A stretch of DNA of 64,000 bases from CAVRRZ01 sp963723745 (GCA_963723745.1 CAVRRZ010000001.1:496001-560000), one strand, 5' to 3'; positions 54,125-62,581 are shown, counted from the stretch's first letter. Notes: generated by a model not told the origin, from the letters alone. Numbers and translations are program-made.

Positions 54125-55381
54125 GTGACTCTGCTCTCGGTGTCCCCGCTCCCGTCCGTCGACGTCCCGGCCGACTGGCCACCGGCCCTGCACCTGCTGC
54201 TCGGACCGGACGCAGGGGACCTCTGGACGGCGGTGCTCGAACCGTTGTCGGGTCGGCTGACGGGGCTGCGGGCGCTGGGCGTGGGCCTCCAGGCCGACGG
54301 GGCGGCGACGGTCCAGTACTCGGCGGACGTGGCCTGGGCCGACGGCCGGGGCACCCGCGAGGTGCTGGCCGCGACCACCGGGAGCCGGATCCCGCCCGGT
54401 GCGGCCGTGATCACCGGCGAGTCCGACGGCGAGCCGGTGACCGTCGGGGTGTGGCGCTGGCCGCTGGACCCGGCCCTGCCCGGCCTGCGCTGGGCGGCGT
54501 CCGCGGCCGGTGTGGGGCAGCGGCTGGCGGACCTCGGACTGGTCTCCGGCGCCGACCGGCCTCAGCTCGCGCTGCGCGGGTACCGGCCGGGCCGGCGCGC
54601 GGTCGTCGAGGCGGAGACCCCCGAGGGGCGCTTCTTCCTCAAGGTCGTCCGGCCCTCGGCCGCCGACCGGCTGGTCCGGCGGCACGGGCTGCTCGCGGGG
54701 GCGGCGCCGGTGCCCCCCGTGCTCTCGGCCACGGACGACGGGGTCGTCGTCCTCCCCGGCCTGCCGGGCACGCCGTTGCGCGCGCTGTTGCACGGGGACG
54801 GCGCGGGCCTCCCCGACGCCGCCGCCCTCGACGCCGTGCTCGACGCCCTGCCCGCCGAGCTGGTGGGGCTGCACGCCCCCGGCCGGGCTCCCGCCGGCGA
54901 CGCGCTGGCCCGGGTGGACACCCATGCCGCCGTGATCGGAGCGACGATGCCGCACCTGCGGCCGCGGCTGCAGGCGCTGACCGGCCGGCTGGCAGCCGCC
55001 GACCGCGGGGAGCACCCGCTCGTGCCCGTCCACGGGGACTTCTACGAGTCGCAGCTGCTCGTCTCCGGCGGCGCCGTGGTCGGGCTGCTCGACGTGGACA
55101 CCGCCGGCGCCGGCGCCCGCATCGACGACTGGGCCACCCTGGTCGCCCACCTCGTGGTGCAGCAACTCGCGCAGAAGAACCCCGCGACGGCGATCCGCTG
55201 GACCGGCGAACTCCTGCGGACGGCGGACGCCCGCTGGACGCCGTCCGACCTCGACGCCCGGGTGGCCGCGGCGCTCGTCGGACTGGCCACCGGCCCCTTC
55301 CGCGTCCTTCAGGCCGGCTGGCCGGAGCGGACCGAGCAGCGGATCGCGCTGGCCGAGCGCTGGGCCGACGGGCGCCGCTGA
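54125..55381 (+). CDS. Aminoglycoside-phosphotransferase-like kinase
   Basis: A 418-residue protein with the APH/choline-kinase catalytic signature near the C-terminus: PVHGDFYESQLLV (catalytic loop HGD) and VVGLLDVDTAGAG (metal-binding DxD). An upstream lobe of about 180 residues has GRFFLKVVRPS as the probable Lys of the ATP site. The usual Asn after HGD is Gln-like (ESQ), which is a deviation. No resistance gene match is claimed. GTG at 54125. The ATGAG/CTCAT site lies 30 bases upstream. Confidence 0.75.
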   Translation: MTLLSVSPLPSVDVPADWPPALHLLLGPDAGDLWTAVLEPLSGRLTGLRALGVGLQADGAATVQYSADVAWADGRGTREVLAATTGSRIPPGAAVITGESDGEPVTVGVWRWPLDPALPGLRWAASAAGVGQRLADLGLVSGADRPQLALRGYRPGRRAVVEAETPEGRFFLKVVRPSAADRLVRRHGLLAGAAPVPPVLSATDDGVVVLPGLPGTPLRALLHGDGAGLPDAAALDAVLDALPAELVGLHAPGRAPAGDALARVDTHAAVIGATMPHLRPRLQALTGRLAAADRGEHPLVPVHGDFYESQLLVSGGAVVGLLDVDTAGAGARIDDWATLVAHLVVQQLAQKNPATAIRWTGELLRTADARWTPSDLDARVAAALVGLATGPFRVLQAGWPERTEQRIALAERWADGRR

Positions 55382-55395
55382 CCAGCACCTCGTGC

Positions 55396-55425
55396 ATGAG
55401 AGAGCACTCACCTGGTTCTCCCGGA
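55396..55425. promoter_or_regulatory. Degenerate ATGAG/CTCA motif upstream of the repeat-protein gene
   Basis: GCATGAGAGAGCACTCACC begins at 55395, and TTCTCCCGG follows 11 bases on. It is similar to the site at 58789-58815 (ATGAGAGCACTCTCAT) but with an insertion of two bases and a changed last base. Confidence 0.4.
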
Positions 55426-55490
55426 CCGCTCACGAGCGGCGGGCAACCTCGGTGGAGTCAGAGAACGAGCCCCCGACGAGAGGAACCGAC

Positions 55491-56006
55491 ATGACCCGCC
55501 GCCCCGCCACCTGGAAGGTCGTCACCTTCGGCGCCGCCCTCACCGGCCTCGGCGTTGCCGGAGCCGGCATCGCCGTCGCCGACGACGACCGCCGCGGCGC
55601 CCTGCCGGAGAGCGTCGCGGTCGCCGCCGACGCCCCGGCCGACGCCCCCGCACAGGGGGATGCCTCGCCGGAGAGCGCCGACTCCCCGAACGAGAGCGTC
55701 AACGACAGCCCCGACATCGCCCCCGCCCCGGCACCGGCCGTCGACCTCTCCCCCGAGAGCGCCGACTCACCGAACGAGAGCGTCAACGACAGCCCCGACA
55801 TCGCCCCCGCCCCGGCACCGGCCGTCGACCTCTCCCCCGAGAGCGCCGACTCACCGAACGAGAGCGTCAACGACAGCCCCGACGTCGCCCCCGCGTCGTC
55901 CGCCGGCCAGGACTCCCCGGACGTGAGCCCCGACAACAGCGCCGCGAGCCCGGCCGATGTCAGCCCCGACGACAGCGCGGCCAGCGCGGACGACACCACC
56001 GACTGA
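55491..56006 (+). CDS. Exported repeat protein, acidic and disordered
   Basis: A 171-residue precursor: signal peptide to about residue 27 (WKVVTFGAALTGLGVAGAGIAVA), then a low-complexity mature part of Ser, Pro, Asp, Ala and Glu with no Cys. A 28-residue unit (SPESADSPNESVNDSPDI then APAPAPAVDL) is repeated three times, the third partial. AGAGGAACC lies before the ATG at 55491. Family not recognised. A second exported disordered protein (58383-58790) sits on the other side of the adjacent two-component system. Confidence 0.8.
   Translation: MTRRPATWKVVTFGAALTGLGVAGAGIAVADDDRRGALPESVAVAADAPADAPAQGDASPESADSPNESVNDSPDIAPAPAPAVDLSPESADSPNESVNDSPDIAPAPAPAVDLSPESADSPNESVNDSPDVAPASSAGQDSPDVSPDNSAASPADVSPDDSAASADDTTD
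55665..55904 (+). repeat. 84-bp coding tandem repeat, nearly three copies
   Basis: Copies at 55665-55748, 55749-55832 and a partial copy from 55833. Copies 1 and 2 are almost identical in DNA, which indicates a recent duplication or gene conversion. Confidence 0.9.
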
Positions 56007-56030
56007 CGTTCGCCGACCGAGCCCCCGACC

Positions 56031-56068
56031 GAGACCCCCGGCCGCGCCCCCGAGCGGCCGGGGGTCTC
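56031..56068. terminator. Perfect hairpin between convergent genes
   Basis: GAGACCCCCGGCCGC (56031-56045) and GCGGCCGGGGGTCTC (56054-56068) form a perfect 15-bp stem with an 8-base loop, between the repeat-protein stop (56006) and the response-regulator stop (56145). Confidence 0.88.
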
Positions 56069-56144
56069 CTCGCGCGTCCCGGCTCGTCACCGGCCCGGAG
56101 CGGCATCACGGACCAGGACGCCCGTCGATCAGGTCGGCGGACCG

Positions 56145-56807
56145 TCAGGCGTCGACCAGGCGGTAGCCCATGCCACGGACCGTCTCGATGCGTGCCGCCC
56201 CGAGCTTGCGTCGCAGGTAGCGCACGTAGACGTCGACGACGTTGGAGCCGGGGTCGAAGTCGTAGCCCCACACGTTGCTCAGCAGCTGCTCCCGGGAGAG
56301 CACCTGCCCCGGGTGCCGCAGGAACGTCTCGGCGAGGGCGAACTCGCGCGCGGAGAGATCGACGGTGCGGCCGTCCGCGCTCGCACGGCGGGTCCGCAGG
56401 TCCAGCGACAGGGCGCCCACCGCGAGCACCGTGGTCTCGGTGGACCGGGCGCCGGACAGGCGTAGGCGGACCCGGGCCAGCAGCTCCTCGAAGCGGAACG
56501 GCTTGGGCATGTAGTCGTCGGCGCCGCCCTCCAGGCCGGCCACCGTGTCCTGCACGCTGTCCCGGGCGGTCAGGATGATCACCGGGATCGACGCCTGCTC
56601 GGCCCGCAGCGCCCGGAGCACGGCGAACCCGTCGATGCCCGGCAGGCCGATGTCGAGGACCAGGAGGTCGAACTCGCCGGCCCGCGCCTGTGCCAGGGCC
56701 GACCGGCCGTCGCCGACGACGGTGGTCGCGAAGCCGTTGGCCCGCAGCCCCTTCTCGATGAACGCGGCGATCCGCGGTTCGTCCTCGGCGATCAGGATGC
56801 GGCTCAC
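56145..56807 (-). CDS. OmpR-family response regulator
   Basis: A 220-residue regulator. Receiver domain with the phosphoacceptor D52 (LLVLDIGLPG), acidic pocket EDE at 8-10, and K102 in PKPF. The C-terminal winged helix (LDLRTRRASADGRTVDLSAREFALAETFLRHPGQVLSREQLLSNVWGYDFDPGSNVVDVYVRYLRRKL-like) is OmpR/PhoB type. Its GTG at 56807 overlaps the kinase stop by four bases (GTGA). It is proposed to bind the ATGAG/CTCAT motifs near 54061, 55396 and 58789. Confidence 0.94.
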   Translation of the reverse strand: MSRILIAEDEPRIAAFIEKGLRANGFATTVVGDGRSALAQARAGEFDLLVLDIGLPGIDGFAVLRALRAEQASIPVIILTARDSVQDTVAGLEGGADDYMPKPFRFEELLARVRLRLSGARSTETTVLAVGALSLDLRTRRASADGRTVDLSAREFALAETFLRHPGQVLSREQLLSNVWGYDFDPGSNVVDVYVRYLRRKLGAARIETVRGMGYRLVDA

Positions 56808-58393
56808 GGGCGGGCTCCGGGGGTGGCGGTGGGCAGGGGATGGGGGACGACCGGCAGCGGCGCGGTGTCGCCGGGGGCGACGGTCACCGCCGGTGTGGCG
56901 GTGTCGTCGTCCGGGAGCTGCGAGGGGACGGCGACGTCGTCGGGCTCGTCGGCCGCGAGACGGGCGGGCAGCACGACGCTGACCGTCGTCCCGAGGCCGA
57001 CGACGCTCTCCAGCACCATGCGGCCGCCGTGCGCGCGGGCGATCGCCTGGACGATCGACAGGCCCAGCCCCGCCCCGTCGGTGCGGCGCGCGCCCGAGGC
57101 CCCCCGGGCGAAGCGCTCGAGCACCCGTTCGCGCTCCTCCTCGGGGATCCCGGGGCCGGTGTCGGTGACCCAGAACCGCAGCTCGCCCCGCTCGAGACGG
57201 CTGCCGACGGCGATGCGGTCGCCGTCCCGCGTGTAGTGGACGGCGTTGTCGGTCAGGGCGACCAGCGCCTGGGTGATCCGCTGCGGGTCCAGCACGGCGT
57301 CGACGCGGGCCGCGGCCTCGAGGGTCCACACCCGCTCGCCCAGTCGGCGCACCTTGTCGTGCACCTCGGCGGTCAGCTCCGCCACGTCCACCGGCTGGGG
57401 GCGCACGAACTGCGGTTGCTCGGCGCGGGCCAGCAGCAGCAGGTCGGAGACGATGCGGTTCATCCGCTCGAGCTCGTCGTCGACGAGGGCCACGGTCTCG
57501 CGGACGTCGCCCGGGTCAGCGGGGTCGAGCACCTCGAGGTGTCCGCGGACGATGGTGATCGGGGTGCGCAGCTCGTGGCCCGCGTCGTCGAGGAATCGCC
57601 GTTGGGCGGCGACCCCGCCCTCGACGCGGTCGAGCATGGCGTTCACCGAACGGGCCAGGTCGGCGAGCTCGTCCGCCGCGGCGTCGTCGACCGGGATGCG
57701 GCCGGACAGATCGGTCTCGGTGATCCCGTGCGCGGTGGCCGCGACGTCGCGCACCGGGCGCAGCACGCGGCCGGCCACCACCCAGGCGCCGGCCGCCGCA
57801 AGCAGCACCGTGATGCCACCGACCCCCAGCATGATCCGGGCGGTCTCGTGGGCGGCCTCCCGCTCCTGGTCGGCGAAGTAGGCGACGACGGCGACCGCCG
57901 GGCGCGGGTCGCCCTCCAGCGTCACCGGGACGGCGAGGTAGCGCACCTCGCCGGCGCCGCTCTCGTAGCTGCCGGACGTCGTCTCGGTGACCGAGCCGAC
58001 CAGGTCGGCGAAGGCGGGGTCCTCACCCAGCACGATCGGCGCCTGGAGCCGGCTCTGGTACCGGTACTCGCCGTCGACGTAGCCGAGGAACTTCTCGTTG
58101 GGCCGGGCCAGGTTGTAGGTGATCAGGGTCCGGACGACCTCGCTGACGCTCTCGAACGGCTCACCGGTCTCCGGGTTGACCTGCGACTCGACGATCGTCT
58201 TGAACTCGGTGACCTCCGAGGCGAGGGTGATGTCGAGCCGCTCGTCGATGGTCCGGATCAGCAGCCGCCAGGTGACGAAGGTGACCACGGCCAGCGCCAG
58301 CAGCACCAGGAGCAGGACCCAGCCGATGATCCGGGTGCGGGCAGCCCGGGGAACCCACCGTCGGCGGGCTCCGGTCCGGGCATCAGTCGTCAC
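56804..58393 (-). CDS. Sensor histidine kinase (HAMP, HisKA, HATPase)
   Basis: A 529-residue membrane kinase. TM segments near 22-42 and 187-208 flank an extracytoplasmic sensor of about 145 residues, with a HAMP linker at 210-262. H273 in AGHELRTPIT is the phosphorylated His; ATPase motifs N (LVALTDNAVHYT), G1 (DTGPGIPEEE) and G2 (DGAGLGLSIVQAIA) follow. A Pro/Asp-rich tail of about 45 residues ends it. The GTG at 58393 is chosen, overlapping the upstream gene by 11 bases; ATG at 58423 is an alternative. It forms an operon with the response regulator. Confidence 0.93.
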   Translation of the reverse strand: MTTDARTGARRRWVPRAARTRIIGWVLLLVLLALAVVTFVTWRLLIRTIDERLDITLASEVTEFKTIVESQVNPETGEPFESVSEVVRTLITYNLARPNEKFLGYVDGEYRYQSRLQAPIVLGEDPAFADLVGSVTETTSGSYESGAGEVRYLAVPVTLEGDPRPAVAVVAYFADQEREAAHETARIMLGVGGITVLLAAAGAWVVAGRVLRPVRDVAATAHGITETDLSGRIPVDDAAADELADLARSVNAMLDRVEGGVAAQRRFLDDAGHELRTPITIVRGHLEVLDPADPGDVRETVALVDDELERMNRIVSDLLLLARAEQPQFVRPQPVDVAELTAEVHDKVRRLGERVWTLEAAARVDAVLDPQRITQALVALTDNAVHYTRDGDRIAVGSRLERGELRFWVTDTGPGIPEEERERVLERFARGASGARRTDGAGLGLSIVQAIARAHGGRMVLESVVGLGTTVSVVLPARLAADEPDDVAVPSQLPDDDTATPAVTVAPGDTAPLPVVPHPLPTATPGARP

Positions 58394-58790
58394 CGTCGTC
58401 GTCAACGCTGTCGTCGCCGTCATCGTCCCCGTCGGTGCTGTCGTCGGCGCTCCCCGCGCCCGGCGCCACGTCCGCCGGTGGCGGTGCCACGACGTCGGGA
58501 GGCTCGCTCGCCGGGCGCCGGGGGGTCGTCCGGGAAGGGGTCCGGCCGGGTTCCGCGGTCGGCTCCGCAGGCTCGGACGGGGTGGCCGACGGGGTGGTCC
58601 CCGGGCGCGAGGGAGAACCCGCCGGCACGCTGATGGGGGCGGGCAGATCCGGCCGCTCGGCGGTGCCGGAGTCGGCCCCCGCGACCGCCACACCGGTGGC
58701 CACCGCACCGGCACCGGCCAGCCCCAGCAGCAGACCTACCCGACGCGAGCGCACGGAGCCGATGCTGCGCCGCCCGTGTGGCCGGGCCAT
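58383..58790 (-). CDS. Exported Pro-rich protein with acidic tail, first gene of the two-component operon
   Basis: A 135-residue protein. The hydrophobic run VGLLLGLAGAGAVATGVAVAGA near residues 17-38 is a signal peptide or anchor. A Pro/Ser/Thr/Glu-rich region follows, and the tail is almost entirely Asp and Gly (DGDDDGDDSVDDDGDD). No family was recognised. The ATG at 58790 overlaps the ATGAG motif; the start could instead be the GTG at 58754 (VRSRRVGLLLG). Its 3' end overlaps the kinase start. Confidence 0.6.
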   Translation of the reverse strand: MARPHGRRSIGSVRSRRVGLLLGLAGAGAVATGVAVAGADSGTAERPDLPAPISVPAGSPSRPGTTPSATPSEPAEPTAEPGRTPSRTTPRRPASEPPDVVAPPPADVAPGAGSADDSTDGDDDGDDSVDDDGDD

Positions 58791-58815
58791 GAGAACCGCA
58801 TGAGAGCACTCTCAT
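58789..58815. promoter_or_regulatory. ATGAG repeats upstream of the two-component operon
   Basis: ATGAG starts at 58789 and 58800 (11-base period) and CTCAT at 58811 forms an inverted partner. The first unit overlaps the ATG of the exported-protein gene, so if this is an operator, the real start may be the GTG at 58754. Confidence 0.5.
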
Positions 58816-58868
58816 GCGCCAGCCCCCTGGCCCGCTCCAGGCGGTGCTTGGGTACTCTCGACAGGTCC

Positions 58869-58939
58869 GCGGGTGTAGTTCAATGGCAGAACATCAGCTT
58901 CCCAAGCTGACAGTGCGAGTTCGATTCTCGTCACCCGCT
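58869..58939 (+). tRNA. tRNA-Gly (anticodon CCC)
   Basis: A 71-nt cloverleaf. The acceptor stem pairs GCGGGTG (58869-58875) with CACCCGC (58932-58938), discriminator T. The D arm is GTTCAATGGCAGAAC, the anticodon arm is TCAGC-TTCCCAA-GCTGA giving anticodon CCC, and the T arm contains GTTCGATTC. No CCA is encoded. Confidence 0.95.
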
Positions 58940-58988
58940 CCGATCCGCGCCGCCCGTCGGGGTCCGAGCGGGCCCGGCGCGGCGGGCG

Positions 58989-59420
58989 TCACGGGCTGCC
59001 CATGTGCACACGGCCGTCCGCGGCCACCACGAGCCCGGGGTTCCAGGCGATCTCCCACCGGAACCCGTCCGGGTCGGCGACGTAGGCCGTGACCCCACCC
59101 CAGGAGGCCCGGCCGGGTGGCGCGACGACCTCCCCGCCGGCCGCCGCCATCCGGGCCACCACGCGGCCCACCTCGGCCTCGTCGGCGACGTTGTGGGCCA
59201 GCGTCACCGGCGGCGGAGCAACCGGTCCCGGCGCGGTGCCCGCCTCCCGCGCCAGGTCGGCCCGCCCGTAGAGGGACAGCACGAGGCCCGGCCCCATCTG
59301 CAGGAAGACCGCCTCCCCGGCGTCGAGCAGCGGCCGCCAGCCCAGGCCGTCGAGGTAGAACCGCCGCGCCGCGTCGAGATCGGTGACGCCCAGCGTCACC
59401 AGGGTGATCCGTTGGTCCAT
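58989..59420 (-). CDS. VOC family (glyoxalase/bleomycin-resistance fold) protein
   Basis: A 143-residue protein with the VOC fold: ITLVTLGVTDLDAARRFYLDGLGWRPLL, VFLQMGPGLVLSLYGR, VTLAHNVADEAEVGRVVARMAAAGGEVV, AYVADPDGFRWEIAWNP. The ATG at 59420 is chosen because the fold begins there. It is divergent from the Usp-like gene. Metal ligands cannot be assigned with confidence, so the reaction is unknown. Confidence 0.88.
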   Translation of the reverse strand: MDQRITLVTLGVTDLDAARRFYLDGLGWRPLLDAGEAVFLQMGPGLVLSLYGRADLAREAGTAPGPVAPPPVTLAHNVADEAEVGRVVARMAAAGGEVVAPPGRASWGGVTAYVADPDGFRWEIAWNPGLVVAADGRVHMGSP

Positions 59421-59488
59421 GCCGGCGAGCCTGCCGCCGCCCGTGCGGCCGCACAACGCCGCCGCCTCCCGGGCCCGGTCCGGCTCCC

Positions 59489-59502
59489 GGGCCCTAGGGC
59501 CC
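59489..59502. promoter_or_regulatory. Perfect palindrome upstream of the Usp-like gene, possible DevR box
   Basis: GGGCCCTAGGGCCC is a 14-base perfect palindrome 28 bases before the Usp-like ATG. It agrees with the DosR core GGGACTWWAGTCCC at 10 positions. GC-rich DNA makes such palindromes more likely by chance. Confidence 0.4.
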
Positions 59503-59529
59503 TGGGCACCGGCGGCGCAGGTCGGAAAC

Positions 59530-60048
59530 ATGCTGTTCATGAGCGACGCCCACCCTCCAAACGCGGGGGTGCCTTCGCCGGATTCCGGTGAGAGCTTCCG
59601 ACCGAGCCGCGACGTCGAGCCGATCCGCCTGGGTCCCCTGCTCCCCCGACGCCACCCTCCCTACCTGATCGTCGAGATGGACGGTTCGCCCGCGGCCTAC
59701 GGCGCCCTGGTCTGGGCACTGCGCGAGGCGGCCCGGCGCGAGGCGACGGTCGTGGCCGTCGGTGTCCTCGACGAGCCCGACGACGATCCGTTCGGCAGCG
59801 GCCCCCGGTCGGCGGCCCGGGCGCACGCCGCCGCGCACGATCGCCTCGAGGCCCACATGCTGCGCGCGATCGCCGAGACCGGCGTCCGGCAGCGCAGCCG
59901 GTGCGCCGTGATGAGCCGCGCGGTCCTGGACGCGCTGAAGGCCGCCGGTCGGGGCAGCGACCTCGTGCTGGTCAGCCCGCACGGGAAGTCGTTGCTGCGG
60001 CAGGCGGTGCCCCGCCCGCCGTCGGGCCGCCTCGCCCGCGGCGCCTGA
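59530..60048 (+). CDS. Universal stress protein-like protein
   Basis: A 172-residue protein with a UspA-like opening strand and helix (PYLIVEMDGSPAAYGALVWALREAARREATVVAVGVLDEP) and a partial second half (LDALKAAGRGSDLVLVSPHGKSLL). The usual ATP loop GxxGxxxxxxxxxGS is absent or degenerate, so it may not bind ATP. Two in-frame starts exist (59530 and 59539); no strong ribosome site helps the choice. Usp genes are typical DosR-regulon members, which fits the adjacent DevS/DevR-like genes. Confidence 0.72.
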   Translation: MLFMSDAHPPNAGVPSPDSGESFRPSRDVEPIRLGPLLPRRHPPYLIVEMDGSPAAYGALVWALREAARREATVVAVGVLDEPDDDPFGSGPRSAARAHAAAHDRLEAHMLRAIAETGVRQRSRCAVMSRAVLDALKAAGRGSDLVLVSPHGKSLLRQAVPRPPSGRLARGA

Positions 60049-60172
60049 CCGCGCAGCGGGGCGTCCGTTGCCGACACCGGCTACGCCGGGGGCCGGATCG
60101 TCCGGTCCGTCCCCCGACCGCGCGGGGAGCGAGCCGCTTCCGGCGCCGCCCTGTCCCCCCTACCGTCGGGCC

Positions 60173-61876
60173 GTGCCCCCGCCCGACCGCAGGGCCCCCT
60201 CCAGTTCCGTGCGCGTCCCGGCACCGGAGGAGTCGGCGACGGCCCCCGTGCTGGCGGCGGCCGTCGCCGCCGCGACCTCGGACGGCGGGCTCGACGGCAC
60301 GCTCGAGGACATCGTGCGCGCCGCCGTGGACCACGTCGACGCCCGGTACGGCGCGATGGGCGTGCTGACGGCCGACGGCCGGCGGCTGGACCGGTTCGTC
60401 ATCGTCGGCATGGACGACGAGGACGGCGAGAAGATCGGCGAACCGCCCACCGGCAAGGGCGTGCTGGGGCTGCTCGTGGAGCAGCCGATCCCGCTGCGTC
60501 TCGACGACATCGGCGCCCATCCGCGGTCCAGCGGATTCCCGCCGAACCACCCGCCGATGCGGTCGTTCCTCGGCGTCCCCGTCCGGGTGCGCGACACCGT
60601 CTTCGGCAACCTCTACCTCACCGAGAAGCGCACCGGCGGCCGGTTCAGTCCCGCCGACGTCGAGACCGCCCAGGCACTCGCCGCGGTCGCCGGGCTGGCC
60701 ATCGAGAAGGCGCGGCTGGCCGAGCGCGCCGAGGCCGGCCGCCGGTGGAGCCAGGCCGCCACCGAACTGGCCACCGACCTGCTCCGCAACGCCGACCCGG
60801 ACGAGGTGCTGCGCTCGGTCTCGACCCGCGTCGGCCGGCTCACCGACGCCGACATGGCCGGTGTCCTCTCGCCGTCGCTGGACGACATGCAGTCGCTCAC
60901 GATCGTCTCGGCGGTGGGCGAGGGTGCCGACGACATCGAGGGCGTGCGGGTGCCGCTCGACGAGGGGACGCACGCGGGGTCCACCTACCGCAGCGGCCGG
61001 CCGCGGCTGATCGACGACATCGGCACGATGCCCGTCCACGGCCAGGCCCGCGCGGTCAACGTGGAGCTGACCTCCGGCTTCGGGCCGGCGCTGCTCGTCC
61101 CGCTCGGCAGCGGCTCGCACATGAACCTGCTGGTCGCGATGCGCCGCTCGGGGCGGGAGCTGTTCACCGACCTCGACCTGGAGCTGCTGTCGGCCTTCGC
61201 CGCCCAGGCGTCGATCGCCCTCGAGCTCGCGCACAGCCAGCAGCGCGAGCGGCGGCTGCAGCGGCAGGCCGACCGCGACCGGATCGCCCGCGACCTGCAC
61301 GACCACGTCGTCCAGCGGATCTTCGCGACGGCGCTGTCGCTGGACCGGCTCAGCCGCGGCCTCGGGGACGAGCGGCCGGTCGAGGCCCGGAGGCTCACCC
61401 GCGCCGTCGACGACCTCGACCGCACGATGGCCGAGATCCGGTCGGCGATCTTCGAGCTCCAGCAGCAGGACACCACCGATGCCTCCGTGCGCAGCAGGCT
61501 CGCCGACGTCGTCCGCCAGGTGACCGAGGGGCACGCCCTGCGCCGCGACGTCCGCATCCGCGGCGGCGTGGACGACCTGCCCGGTGACCTCGTGCAGGAC
61601 CTGATCGCCGTCGTCCGGGAGGTGGTCACCAACGTGGTGCGGCACGCGGGGGCGACCCGCCTCAACGTGAGCGTGAGCGCCGGCAACACGGTGCGCGTCG
61701 TCGTCACCGACGACGGGGTGGGCCTGCCTCAGGTCACGGCGCGCAGCGGGCTGGCCAACCTGGCCGACCGGGCGGAGCGCCGGGGCGGCCGGCTCAGCAC
61801 CGCCGGCGGGCCCACCGGGACCGAGGTGCGCTGGGTCGTGCCCTCGCCGGGGACCTCGCTGGGCCCCACCCCCTAG
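60173..61876 (+). CDS. DevS/DosT-like GAF-GAF sensor histidine kinase
   Basis: A 567-residue soluble kinase. Two GAF domains (residues 25-185 and 195-355), then a HisKA_3 dimerisation domain with H376 in ARDLHDHVVQRIFA and an HATPase (EVVTNVVRHAGATRLNV, VTDDGVGLP, GLANLADRAERRGG). In the first GAF, H126 (in GFPPNHPPM) and Y148 (in GNLYLTEK) have the 22-residue spacing of the proximal His149 and distal Tyr171 of M. tuberculosis DevS. This suggests heme and sensing of O2, NO or CO. Start is GTG at 60173. Its TAG shares bases with the stop of the convergent DevR-like gene (CTAG, 61873-61876). Confidence 0.9.
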   Translation: MPPPDRRAPSSSVRVPAPEESATAPVLAAAVAAATSDGGLDGTLEDIVRAAVDHVDARYGAMGVLTADGRRLDRFVIVGMDDEDGEKIGEPPTGKGVLGLLVEQPIPLRLDDIGAHPRSSGFPPNHPPMRSFLGVPVRVRDTVFGNLYLTEKRTGGRFSPADVETAQALAAVAGLAIEKARLAERAEAGRRWSQAATELATDLLRNADPDEVLRSVSTRVGRLTDADMAGVLSPSLDDMQSLTIVSAVGEGADDIEGVRVPLDEGTHAGSTYRSGRPRLIDDIGTMPVHGQARAVNVELTSGFGPALLVPLGSGSHMNLLVAMRRSGRELFTDLDLELLSAFAAQASIALELAHSQQRERRLQRQADRDRIARDLHDHVVQRIFATALSLDRLSRGLGDERPVEARRLTRAVDDLDRTMAEIRSAIFELQQQDTTDASVRSRLADVVRQVTEGHALRRDVRIRGGVDDLPGDLVQDLIAVVREVVTNVVRHAGATRLNVSVSAGNTVRVVVTDDGVGLPQVTARSGLANLADRAERRGGRLSTAGGPTGTEVRWVVPSPGTSLGPTP

Positions 61877-62523
61877 GACCAGCTGCGGTCCCGCATCTCG
61901 GTGGCCAGGATGGCCGCCTGGGTGCGCCGCTCGAAGCCCAGCTTGGCCAGCACGTGGCTGGTGTAGTTCTTCACCGTCTTCTCGGCCAGCCCCATGCGGG
62001 CGCCGATCTGCCGGTTCGTGAGGCCCTCGCCGATGAGCGCCAGCACGGTGCGCTCCTGGTCGGTCAGCAGGGCCAGGCGGCTCGCCAGCCCGGCGTCCTT
62101 CGACCGGGGGCGCGCCGCGACGCCGAGCTCCTCGAACAGGGAACCGCCGGCCGCGACGGTGCGCACCGCCGACACCAGTGCGGGGCCGCGCACCTGCTTG
62201 AGCAGGTAGCCGGCCGCCCCCGCCCGCACGGCCGCGGCCTGCGCCTCCTCGTCGGCGAAGCTGGTCAGCACCAGGCACCGCAGGCCCGGCACCCGGGCGC
62301 GCAGCAGCCGGCACAGCTCGGCCCCGTCGCCGTCGGGCAGGCGCATGTCGATGAGCACCACGTCGGGCCGCACGGCGGGCACCCGGGCCAGCGCCTCGGC
62401 CACGGAGCCGGCCTCACCGGTGACCGTGATCCCCGGGTCCTCCTCGATCACCTCGGCGACCCCCCGGCGGACCACCTCGTGGTCGTCGACGAGGAAGACG
62501 CGCACGTGCAGAGATCCCGGCAC
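61873..62523 (-). CDS. DevR/DosR-like NarL-family response regulator
   Basis: A 216-residue regulator. Receiver: VRVFLVDDHEVVRRGVAEVIEEDP with phosphoacceptor D59 (VVLIDMRLPDG), K in GYLLKQV, and a LuxR-type HTH (LTDQERTVLALIGEGLTNRQIGARMGLAEKTVKNYTSHVLAKLGFERRTQAA-like), very like DevR. The GTG at 62523 has AGGAGG upstream; a GTG at 62505 would start exactly at the conserved core but has only a weak ribosome site. Partner of the convergent kinase. Confidence 0.93.
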   Translation of the reverse strand: MPGSLHVRVFLVDDHEVVRRGVAEVIEEDPGITVTGEAGSVAEALARVPAVRPDVVLIDMRLPDGDGAELCRLLRARVPGLRCLVLTSFADEEAQAAAVRAGAAGYLLKQVRGPALVSAVRTVAAGGSLFEELGVAARPRSKDAGLASRLALLTDQERTVLALIGEGLTNRQIGARMGLAEKTVKNYTSHVLAKLGFERRTQAAILATEMRDRSWS

Positions 62524-62581
62524 GCCGCACCTCCTCCCCCGAGGCCATCGGGGCAAGGGTAGGACCCGACGGCGGATCGCG

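Noticed and set aside
58421..58423. ATG at 58423 as the histidine kinase start
   Set aside because: It would overlap the upstream gene by 41 bases, and the extra residues (MTATTALTTT) are low complexity. The GTG at 58393 gives an 11-base overlap and a plausible cytoplasmic leader; it remains an alternative.
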